Source: Halanaerobiales bacterium (GTDB lineage: Bacteria > Bacillota > Halanaerobiia > Halanaerobiales > DTU029). Taken from it: 64,000 nucleotides of DNA. A program made the translations under genes and the position numbers. The stretch is taken from contig JARRCS010000003.1 in NCBI GenBank assembly GCA_029981855.1, forward strand, positions 62,001 through 126,000. Direction: 5' to 3'. The notes under the pieces are model-generated. The model was not told where the DNA came from, did not search any database, and saw only the letters and a list, made by a program, of their open reading frames with translations. This document shows, one piece after another, positions 1 through 7,614 of the stretch. Position 1 is the stretch's first letter. Every line of letters begins with the position of its first letter.

Positions 1-2
1 AT

Positions 3-419
3 TTTAAGGATAGTGAAAAGATTATCTGTGGAGGAGCTACCGGAAACATGGTTGCCCGGGAGATGGATTCTGAGATTGAAACAAGTCTGGAGTATATTGA
101 TTCAAGTGTGCCTCCAGTCGCTTCTATTGAAGGAATTGACCTGGTTACTGAAGGAATTTTGACCCTTAATAAATCCTTTGAGATGTTAAATCATGTTGCC
201 GAAGGGGGTAAACTGGAGGATTCAGCTGATGGAGCAACGGCTTTAAGTAGAAGGCTTTTAAAGGCAGATATGATTAGATTTATTATGGGAAGGGCAGTTA
301 ATCCCGCCCATGAAGAGTTAATGCAATCTTTACAGCTTAAACCGAGACCTGAAATTGTGGGAAAAATGGTTAAACAATTAAGGAAAATGGGAAAGAATGT
401 AGATATTGAAGTTTATTAA
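3..419 (+). CDS. SpoIIE-family protein phosphatase, C-terminal part (cut by window edge)
   Basis: The reading frame is open from the window edge, so only the last 138 codons are present. The visible start reads KIICGGATGNMVAREM and later has the stretch EGIDLVTEGILTL. This resembles the C-terminal region of the SpoIIE-type PP2C phosphatases that sit beside [FeFe]-hydrogenase genes in many anaerobic Firmicutes. An ATG at 48 is internal and should not be taken as the start. The catalytic phosphatase motifs lie outside the window, so activity cannot be judged. What follows (hydrogenase remnant, rex) fits a hydrogen-metabolism locus. Family assignment is by recall of the conserved tail and is moderately secure. 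Confidence 0.6.
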   Translation, partial: FKDSEKIICGGATGNMVAREMDSEIETSLEYIDSSVPPVASIEGIDLVTEGILTLNKSFEMLNHVAEGGKLEDSADGATALSRRLLKADMIRFIMGRAVNPAHEELMQSLQLKPRPEIVGKMVKQLRKMGKNVDIEVY

Positions 420-420
420 C

Positions 421-452
421 AAAAATTTCCAAACATCTCTCCAACATCTATT
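421..452 (+). repeat. Left half of dispersed intergenic repeat (copy 1)
   Basis: The sequence runs AAAAATTTCC then AACATCTCTCCAACATCTAT, directly after the phosphatase stop. It matches the left half of the longer copy at 13826-13934. It stops exactly where hydrogenase-like coding sequence resumes; the right half of a copy appears at 1525-1582. Confidence 0.75.
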
Positions 453-617
453 AGTGATTGTATCACTTTATTAAGAAAGATTGCAGCCGGTAAGGTTGAA
501 GCTGATTTTATAGAAGGAATGGGCTGTCAGGAGGGATGTATAGGCGGTCCGGGTACCCTGGTAAATCCCAGGGTGGCCAGGAGAGTTTTAGAAGGAGGGA
601 TAAGTGATGTTAGGTGA
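453..617 (+). pseudogene. [FeFe]-hydrogenase C-terminal remnant
   Basis: An open frame without its own start reads DCITLLRKIAAGKVEADF, then EGMGCQEGCIGGPGTL and a tail ending at TGA 615-617. The MxCxxxC-GGPG stretch is the last H-cluster cysteine motif of iron-only hydrogenases. Only about 50 codons of a protein normally above 400 residues remain, and the 5' side is a repeat copy rather than hydrogenase sequence. It cannot encode an active enzyme. The 3' end overlaps the start of rex, so the original order was probably phosphatase-hydrogenase-rex or similar. The cysteine motif makes the identification fairly firm. Confidence 0.75.
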
Positions 618-1260
618 GCAGAAAAAGAAGGAGAGGGCAATACCTGTGAGTGTCATTAAAAGACTACCGATATACTACCGTTATCTAACTATATTATTAT
701 CGAGGGAGGTTGAGAGGATATCCTCCCGCGAACTGGCTGCTAAGTTAGGGTTAACAGCTTCTCAGATCAGACAGGACCTCAGTTATTTCGGTAATTTCGG
801 CCAGCGGGGATATGGGTACAGGGTGAAAGAGTTACAGAAGACTATCGGCGAGATTCTGGGATTAAACAATAACATGCAGCTGGTTCTGGTTGGAGCAGGT
901 AATCTGGGCAGAGCAATAGTCAACTACCCCAATTTTAGCAAAAGAGGGTTTTATTTCAAGGCTATTTTTGATAATAATGAGGAAGTTATCGGTGAGTTTA
1001 TCGGTGGAATTAAGGTTCTTCACCTGGATGATTTAGCCGGTTATCTGGAGGAGAATGAGATCGATATCGGGGTGATTGCTACTCCCCCTGAGGCGGCGGC
1101 TGAGATTGCCCACCAGCTTGTCAGGGGAGGGGTCAAGGGTATCTGGAACTTTGCCCCGGTAAGTCTAAATCTGGATAAGGAGGTGATAGTAGAGAATGTC
1201 CATATTAGCGAGAGTTTACTGACCCTTTCTTTTAGAATTAAAGAGAAGTATGGTGATTAA
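607..1260 (+). CDS. rex: Redox-sensing transcriptional repressor Rex
   Basis: Rex senses the NADH/NAD+ ratio and represses fermentation and hydrogen genes when NAD+ is high. This 217-residue protein has the expected two parts. The N-terminal winged helix includes SSRELAAKLGLTASQIRQDL and the FGNFGQRGYGY wing. A Rossmann domain follows with VLVGAGNLGRAI. Length and order match the family. I chose ATG 607 because AGGAGG at 593-598 is 8 nt away; the GTG at 604 is too close. The gene sits between the broken ends of a hydrogenase and an alcohol dehydrogenase, both typical Rex targets. No complete TTGTTAA-N4-TTAACAA operator was found nearby. Confidence 0.95.
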   Translation: MLGEQKKKERAIPVSVIKRLPIYYRYLTILLSREVERISSRELAAKLGLTASQIRQDLSYFGNFGQRGYGYRVKELQKTIGEILGLNNNMQLVLVGAGNLGRAIVNYPNFSKRGFYFKAIFDNNEEVIGEFIGGIKVLHLDDLAGYLEENEIDIGVIATPPEAAAEIAHQLVRGGVKGIWNFAPVSLNLDKEVIVENVHISESLLTLSFRIKEKYGD

Positions 1261-1284
1261 CTGATAAGATTGATAAGATTATAA

Positions 1285-1518
1285 ACCACTACGGAGGGTG
1301 TCAGTAATCTGATCAAGGCTATTCAGGATTTAATGCAGGAGTTAAATATTCCTTCCACCCTGGCAGAGTGTGGTGTTGATAAAGAGAGCTTTAAAAAGGA
1401 ACTTGATGAGATGGCAGATATTGCCTTTAACGACCAGTGTACAGGAACCAATCCGCGGATGCCTCTGGTTTCCGAGATCAAGGAGATTTACCTGGAGGCC
1501 TTCGGAGAAAAAATATAG
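1285..1518 (+). pseudogene. Iron-containing alcohol dehydrogenase (AdhE-type) C-terminal remnant
   Basis: The frame opens after a TAA at 1282 and reads TEGVSNLIKAIQDLMQELNIP, then a GVDKESF stretch, then DQCTGTNPRMPLVSEIKEIY before the stop. The CTGTNPR block near the end is characteristic of the iron-dependent ADH domain of AdhE and butanol dehydrogenases. Only about 77 codons are left of a domain of about 390. The metal-binding and NAD-binding parts are missing. An internal ATG at 1333 could give a 61-residue peptide, but with no good ribosome-binding site. It is followed at once by the right half of the dispersed repeat. Confidence 0.75.
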
Positions 1519-1524
1519 TAAATT

Positions 1525-1582
1525 GTATTTGTAGTTGTTTGAAGGTAAAGTAAATTGCCAAACAAAGTGAGACATTAATTTA
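1525..1582 (+). repeat. Right half of dispersed intergenic repeat (copy 2)
   Basis: From TATTTGTAGTTG through TTGAAGGTAA and AATTGCC to AGTGAGACATTAATTTAA this follows the right half of the 13826-13934 copy with scattered changes. The left half is absent here; it is present alone at 421-452. Confidence 0.65.
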
Positions 1583-1609
1583 ATAATTTGATTAAATAGC
1601 CCAAGAGGT

Positions 1610-1640
1610 GCAGCTTAAAACTTAAGCTGCCCTTTTTTAT
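1610..1640 (+). terminator. Rho-independent terminator
   Basis: GCAGCTTAA at 1610-1618 pairs perfectly with TTAAGCTGC at 1622-1630 over a 3-nt loop and is followed by CC and six T. It would end transcription from the phosphatase/rex unit. Confidence 0.85.
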
Positions 1641-1755
1641 TGACGGGGTTATTTTAGGAGTAAGGAATATAACTAATACAGATAAACATTCACAAATAAT
1701 TTAATATTAACATAGTATATAGAGTGATTAAATTGCTGGGGGGTATATATGTGGT

Positions 1756-3468
1756 ATGGAGAATATCGTAATTAAGGTATTAAAAACCGATCTTTTAATT
1801 ATTGGTGGGGGAACCGCCGGCTGTCTGGCAGCAGTGGAAGCCAAAGAGAGAGCACCTGAGATTGATGTGCTAATTTTAGAAAAAGCCCATATTGAACGGA
1901 GTGGTTGTTTAGCAGCAGGGATGAATGCGATCAATGCTTACATAAATCCCGGGGAAACCCCTGAAAGTTTTGTGAGATATGTCCGGGCTGATGCTATGGG
2001 CCTACTTAGAAAAGACCTGGTTTTGACAATGGCCGAAAGATTAAATGAGGTGGTTCAGCGGGTTGAATCCTGGGGGCTTCCGATTGAAAAGGATGAGAAG
2101 GGAAATTATGTGCCCCGGGGGAGATGGAATATCAAAATCAATGGGGAATCCCTCAAACCAATTATTGCTAAGAGGGCAATTAAGGCCGGTGCCAGGGTTT
2201 TAAACCGGGTTCTGGTTACCAATTTGATTACCAAAGATGGCAAGGTAAGGGGGGCCATGGGCTTCGGTGTCAGGGATGGTAAATTCTATGTAGTAAGAGC
2301 TAAAGCGGTAATTGTTGCCACCGGCGGAGCAGCAGGTATCTATAAACCTAATAATGACGGCTCTTCCCACCATAAGATCTGGTATTCACCCTTTAATACA
2401 GGGGCAGGATATGCTATGGGCATCAGGGCCGGGGCAGAGATGACCTCCTTTGAAATGCGGTTTATCGCTCTTAGAACCAAGGATGTAATTGCTCCAACAG
2501 GTACTCTGGCTCTTGGGTTTGGGGCTACCCAGGTAAATGCCCGGGGAGAAAGATTTATGGCCAGCAGATATGGCCATCTGGGGGCAGAGGGAGCACCTAC
2601 ACCTCTAAGAGTTTATGGACCTACTCAGGAGATTAAAGAGGGTAGAGGCCCTGTTTTTATGGACACTACCCATTTAAAGGAAGAGGATATAGTTGAATTG
2701 AAAAAGAGTTATCTCAATATGTATCCTGAATTGGTTCTTTTCTGGGCGGCCAATGACTTTGACCCCGCTAAGGAACCGATTGAAATACAGGGTACCGAAC
2801 CTTATCTGGTTGGAGGTCATGCCCAGGCTGGTTACTGGATAACTACAAAAAGGGAGACAACTCTCCCGGGTCTATACGCGGCAGGCGATGTAGCCGGCGG
2901 TGTTCCTTATAAATTTGTCAGCGGCGCCTGGGCAGAAGGGGTAATAGCTGCTGAGAATGCCGTCAAATATATCTCCAGCCTGGATAATGAACATATACAT
3001 AGTATGGCTCTAGATGTTAGAGGAGAGATAAAAAGGGTTTATACTCCCCTTTTCCGGGAAGATGGGATCAGATCGGCTGAAATGGAGGAGAGATTACAGA
3101 AGACCATGGATGAATATGCTGGAGGGGTTAGCCGTTATTATGAGATGAATGAAAATGAACTAATCCTGGCCTTGAGAAAGATCAAGCATCTTAAGACCCA
3201 GACAAAATATTTACTAGCCAGTGACCTTCATGAACTGATGAACTGTCATGAGGTCATTGACAGGATAGATATTGCTGAGGTTCTAATTCATCACCTCTTA
3301 TATCGTAAAGAGACCAGATGGCCCGCTTACCAGAGCCGGGTCGATTATCCGAACTTAAATGACCGTGAATGGCTAAAATTTGTTAATAGCAGGCTTAAAG
3401 ATAATAGAATTGAGATCCTGGAGAGGCCGTATAAACAGTTGGTGTCCGGAGACCGTTATATACCTTGA
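1756..3468 (+). CDS. AprA-like FAD flavoprotein (adenylylsulfate reductase / fumarate reductase superfamily)
   Basis: A soluble FAD enzyme of 570 residues. The N-terminal dinucleotide site is LLIIGGGTAGCLAAVEA. Residues around 230-250 read RFIALRTKDVIAPTG, which resembles the substrate-arginine segment of adenylylsulfate reductase alpha. The second FAD segment, AAGDVAGGVPYKFVSGAWAEG split over about residues 375-395, also fits AprA better than fumarate reductase. It is shorter than dissimilatory AprA (more than 600 residues). The next gene, translationally coupled, encodes a two-cluster ferredoxin like AprB, so the pair should work as a heterodimer. No sulfate adenylyltransferase or sulfate permease lies in the window, so the substrate is unproven. 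Start ATG 1756 follows GGGGGG with a long 12-nt gap. Confidence 0.7.
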   Translation: MENIVIKVLKTDLLIIGGGTAGCLAAVEAKERAPEIDVLILEKAHIERSGCLAAGMNAINAYINPGETPESFVRYVRADAMGLLRKDLVLTMAERLNEVVQRVESWGLPIEKDEKGNYVPRGRWNIKINGESLKPIIAKRAIKAGARVLNRVLVTNLITKDGKVRGAMGFGVRDGKFYVVRAKAVIVATGGAAGIYKPNNDGSSHHKIWYSPFNTGAGYAMGIRAGAEMTSFEMRFIALRTKDVIAPTGTLALGFGATQVNARGERFMASRYGHLGAEGAPTPLRVYGPTQEIKEGRGPVFMDTTHLKEEDIVELKKSYLNMYPELVLFWAANDFDPAKEPIEIQGTEPYLVGGHAQAGYWITTKRETTLPGLYAAGDVAGGVPYKFVSGAWAEGVIAAENAVKYISSLDNEHIHSMALDVRGEIKRVYTPLFREDGIRSAEMEERLQKTMDEYAGGVSRYYEMNENELILALRKIKHLKTQTKYLLASDLHELMNCHEVIDRIDIAEVLIHHLLYRKETRWPAYQSRVDYPNLNDREWLKFVNSRLKDNRIEILERPYKQLVSGDRYIP

Positions 3469-3485
3469 AAGGGGAGGTTTTTACT

Positions 3486-3806
3486 GTGAGTGTAAAAATT
3501 GATCTAAACCTTTGTACCGGTTGTGCAGGTCAGGAGGAGGCCTTCTGTATTAAATACTGCCCTGGTGACCTGCTGGCAATTGATAAAGAAACTGGTAAAC
3601 CGTATATCCGTAGTGAAAGGGATTGTTGGGACTGTATGGTTTGTGTCAAGGCCTGTCCCTTTGAAGCAATTGAGACCAGATTACCCTACCAGTTAGCCAG
3701 CTATAAGGCCAGCCTGAAACCGAAGGTATATAAAGAAAAAATCGTCTGGAAACTAAATGACATTAACGGCAGGGAGGAGATTTACGAGCTGCAGACAGGT
3801 GGATAA
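3486..3806 (+). CDS. AprB-like 2[4Fe-4S] ferredoxin subunit
   Basis: A 106-residue iron-sulfur protein that would pass electrons to the flavoprotein encoded just upstream. Cysteines occur as LCTGCAGQEEAFCIKYCP and CWDCMVCVKACP, giving two four-cysteine cluster sets. A tail of about 45 residues follows, as in AprB, where the tail wraps the alpha subunit. GTG 3486 is taken as start because GGGGAGG at 3471-3477 is 8 nt away; an upstream TTG at 3465 overlaps the previous stop but has no good site. Function as the partner of the AprA-like protein is inferred from adjacency and cluster pattern. Confidence 0.7.
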   Translation: MSVKIDLNLCTGCAGQEEAFCIKYCPGDLLAIDKETGKPYIRSERDCWDCMVCVKACPFEAIETRLPYQLASYKASLKPKVYKEKIVWKLNDINGREEIYELQTGG

Positions 3807-3893
3807 TTAGAAGTGAGTGGGTTAGTGCTATTCCGCTGAAATGCAAGTGAGAGAAATCATAACTTTGCATAATTACTTCTGCCGGGGGGTATA

Positions 3894-4580
3894 TTGAAAA
3901 GGAAGGAGGTGATAAAAATATACTATATTAATTTATTCCTGGTTTCAATCCTTCCGGGTATTTTATGGGTCTGGTATTTTTACCGTAAGGACAAGTATGA
4001 CCCGGAACCGAAGAGATTAATTATCAGAGACTTTATCTGGGGGATACTGGTGGTAATTCCGGCTAGTCTTGCCGAATCACCTTTCGGTCAGTATTTAACA
4101 CCGCAGACACCCCTTTTACTTCTCTTTCTGGCAGCGATCTTTATCGTAGGTTTTATAGAAGAGGGGGCTAAATCTTATGTGGTTTATAAACTCCATTATG
4201 CTCATCCGGAATTTGATGAACCGGTTGATGGGATCATTTACGGTGTAACGGTTGGTCTAGGATTTGCAGCCTTCGAGAATCTATTTTATACCATACTTTT
4301 CGGTTACAGGGTAGGTCTCTTCCGGGCAGTCTTGACCAGTTTAGCTCATGCGTCCTTTACCGGAATCTTTGGTTACTATTTAAGCCGGGCAAAACTGAAT
4401 GGTAAAAAATTCCTGATCATTTATGGGTTTCTACTGGTAAGCTTTCTCCATGGCATCTATGATTTCCTGGTAATCAGTGGGATGATGGGATTTTTCTATA
4501 CTATAACAGCTATAGGACTTATGCAGGTTTATCTGGCCCTTTTGATTAAAAGAACAACAGAAAAATCTCCTTTTAAATAA
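3894..4580 (+). CDS. PrsW-family intramembrane metalloprotease
   Basis: A polytopic membrane protein of 228 residues with about seven hydrophobic segments. It carries the PrsW signature: EEGAK after a transmembrane helix, HASFTG, and a late HGIYDF. These give the E/H/H/D metal site of the family, whose best-known member cleaves anti-sigma factors. The TTG at 3894 follows GGGGGG by only 4 nt. A far better Shine-Dalgarno (AAGGAGGTGAT, 3903-3913) lies inside this reading and places an ATA codon at 3918 at ideal spacing, so real translation may begin there. The 3' end is followed by a repeat copy. The substrate is unknown. Confidence 0.85.
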   Translation: MKRKEVIKIYYINLFLVSILPGILWVWYFYRKDKYDPEPKRLIIRDFIWGILVVIPASLAESPFGQYLTPQTPLLLLFLAAIFIVGFIEEGAKSYVVYKLHYAHPEFDEPVDGIIYGVTVGLGFAAFENLFYTILFGYRVGLFRAVLTSLAHASFTGIFGYYLSRAKLNGKKFLIIYGFLLVSFLHGIYDFLVISGMMGFFYTITAIGLMQVYLALLIKRTTEKSPFK

Positions 4581-4588
4581 CAAATTGC

Positions 4589-4632
4589 CAAAAATTTCTA
4601 AACATCTCTCCAACATCTATTTATAGTTATTA
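4589..4632 (+). repeat. Dispersed intergenic repeat, left half (copy 3)
   Basis: Contains AAAAATTTCTAAACATCTCT followed by CCAACATCTATTTATAGTTA just after the PrsW gene. It matches the left half of the copy at 13826-13934; the right half is not recognisable. It sits in the 169-base gap before the COG2509 gene, where I see no clear terminator. Confidence 0.7.
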
Positions 4633-4749
4633 TTAAACGGAAGATCGATCATTATGAAAAAAATCTCTCAAAAAGAAGGATTTTTTAAAGGTTACTTGAA
4701 TATATGTAGAGGTTGACCTTTTGTTAATCTGAATATTAGGGGGGTATCG

Positions 4750-6141
4750 ATGAGTAATAATAAATATGATGTCGTGGTCGTTGGTGCCGGGCCTACCGGT
4801 ATTTTTACGGTTCTTGAATTATTAAATCATAACCCAACACTGAATATTTTAATTCTAGAGAAGGGAACTGATTTAAAACGGCGAATCTGTCCGATGGAAG
4901 TAAGGGATACCAGCTGTGTCCACTGTCCAAGCTGTTCTATAGTCTCAGGGTGGGGTGGAGCAGGTGCCTTCAGTGACGGGAAATTAAGTTTATCACCGGA
5001 GATAGGCGGTAATCTCCACCAATATATAGGTTGGGAAAGGTTAAAGGAACTAATAGAATATGCGGATGATATCTATCTTAAATACGGGGCACCTGATAGA
5101 ATTTTCGGGGTTAATGATGATACTATAAAGAAAATTAAGGAGAAGGCAATTAAGGCCCAGCTTAAGTTTATCCCGGCCAAGCTCCGCCATCTGGGAACAG
5201 GTTACACCCAGACTGTTCTCCAGGCTATGCAGGATTCTATCAAAGAAAAGGGAGTTGAAATTAAATTCGGCGTTAATGTTAAGGAGTTAATGGTCAAGGG
5301 TGAAACTATTGTTGGGGTTAGGACCGAGAAGGGAGAGGTCTTTAATGCCCGGTATGTGGTTACGGCCCCCGGGAGGGAGAACGCCGAGTGGTTAAGTCAG
5401 GAGGCTAAAAGACTGGGAATGGAGATGGCAATCAATCCTGTTGATATCGGGGTCAGGGTTGAGTGTCCTGCCGTTATAACCCGGGATTTAACCGATAATA
5501 TCTACGAGTCGAAATTAATCTATCAAACCCCGACCTTTGATGACAAGGTAAGGACCTTTTGTATGTCACCATATGGCCAGGTTGTTAACGAGAACAATCA
5601 GGGTTTAATAACCGTTAACGGACATAGCCATGCAGAGATCAAGACGGAGAATACCAATTTTGCTCTCCTGGTAAGTAAAACCTTTACCGAGCCTTTCCAT
5701 GAACCGATAACCTATGGGAAGTACATTGCTAAATTAGCTAATCTACTGGGTGGAGGTGTCCTGGTTCAGCGGCTGGGTGATCTTCTGGACGGCCACCGCT
5801 CTACTACTGAGAGGATAGCTAGGGGAATCGTAGAACCAACTTTAAAGGAGGCAACCCCAGGTGATTTAAGTCTGGTTCTGCCGTACCGCCATCTAACTGA
5901 TATTATTGAAATGATTGAAGCCCTTGATAAATTAGCTCCGGGGCTTTATTCCCGGGATACACTACTTTACGGGGTTGAAGTTAAATTTTATTCCTCACGC
6001 CTAAAGGTAAATAATAATCTAGAAACAAAGATAGAAAATCTCTTTGCCGGCGGAGATGGAGCGGGTATTACCCGGGGTTTAATGCAGGCTTCTGTATCAG
6101 GTATTGTGATAGCCAGGGCAATCCTGGAGAAGGAGGATTAG
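4750..6141 (+). CDS. COG2509-type NAD(P)/FAD-dependent dehydrogenase
   Basis: A predicted soluble flavoprotein of 463 residues. The N-terminus has VVVVGAGPTGIFTVLELL (FAD site), then the cysteine-rich stretch CPMEVRDTSCVHCPSC and the SGWGGAGAFSDGKLSLS block typical of COG2509 uncharacterised FAD-dependent dehydrogenases. The C-terminal FAD segment is LFAGGDGAGITRGLMQA. The substrate of this family is not established. Start ATG 4750 has AGGGGGG just upstream. The endonuclease-III-like gene begins 9 nt after the stop, so the two are probably co-transcribed, though no functional link is apparent. Confidence 0.85.
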   Translation: MSNNKYDVVVVGAGPTGIFTVLELLNHNPTLNILILEKGTDLKRRICPMEVRDTSCVHCPSCSIVSGWGGAGAFSDGKLSLSPEIGGNLHQYIGWERLKELIEYADDIYLKYGAPDRIFGVNDDTIKKIKEKAIKAQLKFIPAKLRHLGTGYTQTVLQAMQDSIKEKGVEIKFGVNVKELMVKGETIVGVRTEKGEVFNARYVVTAPGRENAEWLSQEAKRLGMEMAINPVDIGVRVECPAVITRDLTDNIYESKLIYQTPTFDDKVRTFCMSPYGQVVNENNQGLITVNGHSHAEIKTENTNFALLVSKTFTEPFHEPITYGKYIAKLANLLGGGVLVQRLGDLLDGHRSTTERIARGIVEPTLKEATPGDLSLVLPYRHLTDIIEMIEALDKLAPGLYSRDTLLYGVEVKFYSSRLKVNNNLETKIENLFAGGDGAGITRGLMQASVSGIVIARAILEKED

Positions 6142-6149
6142 CCTGCTTT

Positions 6150-6824
6150 ATGTATGATTGTCAGGATAGGTTCAAGGTTCTTCCGCTGGCAGAAGGTGTC
6201 GAGGAGGTTTTTACAAGATTACTTAATTATTTCGGGCCACAGCACTGGTGGCCCGGGGATACGCCTCTAGAGATAATTGTCGGGGCAATTCTAACCCAGG
6301 GGGTTAACTGGAGTAATGTTGAGAAAGCCATTAAAAACTTGAAGCAAGAGGATTTACTGGAGGTTAAAGGTCTTTACCAGGTTAATGAAAGCAAACTGGC
6401 CCGGTTGATTAGACCCACAGGTTACTACAATATGAAGGCAAAAAAGATTAAAGCCTTTATTAACTTTCTTTGCGAAAAATATGACGGTCAGTTAGATAAA
6501 ATGTTTACCCAACCCCTGTCCAAACTCAGGTCTCAACTGCTGGATGTATACGGGATTGGTCCGGAAACTGCCGATTCTATTTTACTCTATGCCGGAGGTT
6601 ACCCTGTTTTTGTCATTGATGCCTATACTAAAAGAATCTTTAGCCGGCTGGGTTATGTATCACCTGATATTAAATATCATGACCTGCAGCAAAAAATTAC
6701 CGGTAGTTTCCCGGAGGATGTAGATAAATATAATGAATATCACGCCTTATTAGTAGCGTTGGGGAATAATAAATGCAAAAAAACTAATCCTGAATGTGGT
6801 TATTGCCCTTTAAATAAAGATTAA
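6150..6824 (+). CDS. Endonuclease III / MagIII-like HhH-GPD DNA glycosylase
   Basis: A base-excision-repair glycosylase of 224 residues. The helix-hairpin-helix reads DVYGIGPETADSILLYAG, and the catalytic aspartate lies in FVIDAYTKRIF. The residue that is lysine in bifunctional endonuclease III is glutamate here (GIGPETA), which suggests a monofunctional glycosylase, as in MagIII-type alkyl-base enzymes. The C-terminal cluster loop is CKKTNPECGYC: three of the four usual cysteines are present and the protein stops five residues later, so the fourth is missing. AAGGAGG lies 14 nt before ATG 6150, a long spacing. Substrate preference cannot be told from sequence. Confidence 0.8.
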   Translation: MYDCQDRFKVLPLAEGVEEVFTRLLNYFGPQHWWPGDTPLEIIVGAILTQGVNWSNVEKAIKNLKQEDLLEVKGLYQVNESKLARLIRPTGYYNMKAKKIKAFINFLCEKYDGQLDKMFTQPLSKLRSQLLDVYGIGPETADSILLYAGGYPVFVIDAYTKRIFSRLGYVSPDIKYHDLQQKITGSFPEDVDKYNEYHALLVALGNNKCKKTNPECGYCPLNKD

Positions 6825-7102
6825 AGTTTAAGTTAAAGTTATCCACAATATTATCCACATATTAACAATCAATTAAAAATTATGGTAATTTGTCTTAATT
6901 TAGTTTAATCTTTCTGTTAATTTGATAACTTGTCTATTTATCGTACTTACACAAACGTAAAAAGCAGGGCTCATCAGTATAGTTTCCGTCTTCCCTTACC
7001 CTGCTTTTGATTATGGGAGACTATTAGTATTCATGTCTAGTAAATTATGCATAGATGATTCTGTAAATAATTTACTATTTGTGGCCTTTAGGCCAAAACA
7101 GA
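6825..7102. other. Intergenic stretch with paired DnaA boxes and inverted repeats
   Basis: This AT-rich gap holds two exact TTATCCACA boxes (6839-6847 and 6851-6859). It also holds a 10-bp inverted repeat, AAAAGCAGGG at 6960-6969 and CCCTGCTTTT at 6999-7008, with a 29-nt loop. A segment at 7035-7073 resembles the 3' end of the sigma-54 activator gene at 52 kb. No protein-coding gene is convincing. Confidence 0.5.
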
Positions 7103-7360
7103 TTATTTTGCTTTAAGATGAGTGATAATCTCATCAGGATCATCAATTTTACCATTTAGGTATTTATTTATTAAATTCTTATACTTATGTCTGGAGTTTT
7201 TTAAATCCATAAGTTCAAGATTGGCTATCATTAATGAATTTATATACTGGCGATAGATATCAACATTAAAAACCTTGCTTTCCAACTTATCGAGGACTTC
7301 TTGTTTTGCTGCCATACTTAAAATAATTGTGTTTAATAATTTTATAGTTTTTTCTGACAC
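7103..7360 (-). CDS. Hypothetical small protein
   Basis: I do not recognise this 85-residue protein. It is charged, lysine-rich and predicted helical throughout (for example KTIKLLNTIILSMAAKQEVL at the N-terminus), with no signal peptide, cysteine or metal motif. The GTG whose first base is 7360 is preferred because AAAGGAG sits 9 nt upstream; the ATG nine bases further out overlaps that site. It is isolated, with no operon partner. Upstream on its own strand are two copies of TTGTAGAAAAATA 30 bp apart, which could be regulatory. The good start signal argues for a real gene. Confidence 0.5.
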   Translation of the reverse strand: MSEKTIKLLNTIILSMAAKQEVLDKLESKVFNVDIYRQYINSLMIANLELMDLKNSRHKYKNLINKYLNGKIDDPDEIITHLKAK

Positions 7361-7413
7361 AAGTACCATCTCCTTTTAACTGTGTTTTAGCTACATAACA
7401 AGAAAGACCACTA

Positions 7414-7456
7414 TATTTTTCTACAAAAGTATGGTTATTCCTTTATTTTTCTACAA
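7414..7456 (-). repeat. Two 13-bp direct repeats upstream of the small gene
   Basis: TATTTTTCTACAA occurs at 7414-7426 and 7444-7456, a spacing of 30 bp. Read on the minus strand it is TTGTAGAAAAATA, one base from the Spo0A core TGTCGAA. They lie about 55-95 bp upstream of the minus-strand gene and may be operator sites. Confidence 0.35.
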
Positions 7457-7520
7457 TTAAATATGTAAAATTAGGAAAAATGAACTAACAGGAAAAAGCA
7501 GGGTCTCATATTAATCTATC

Positions 7521-7548
7521 AAAAAAAGCTCCATTATGGAGCTTTTTG
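7521..7548 (-). terminator. Terminator downstream of tRNA-Pro
   Basis: AAAAAGCTCCA at 7523-7533 pairs with TGGAGCTTTTT at 7537-7547 over a TTA loop. On the minus strand it is followed by a run of seven T. It would end the tRNA transcript. Confidence 0.8.
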
Positions 7549-7614
7549 CTTAAACAAAGTAAAAATAACGCAATCATTTTGTTCATGCATAGGAGTTATA
7601 TAAGGCAATAAAAA

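Noticed and set aside
1333-1518. 61-residue protein as an independent small gene
   Set aside because: The sequence is the internal and terminal part of an iron-type alcohol dehydrogenase, and homology continues upstream of the ATG.
3846-3876. ATGCAA / TTGCAT inverted repeat before the PrsW gene
   Set aside because: Only 6-bp arms with a long loop in AT-rich sequence; not distinguishable from chance.
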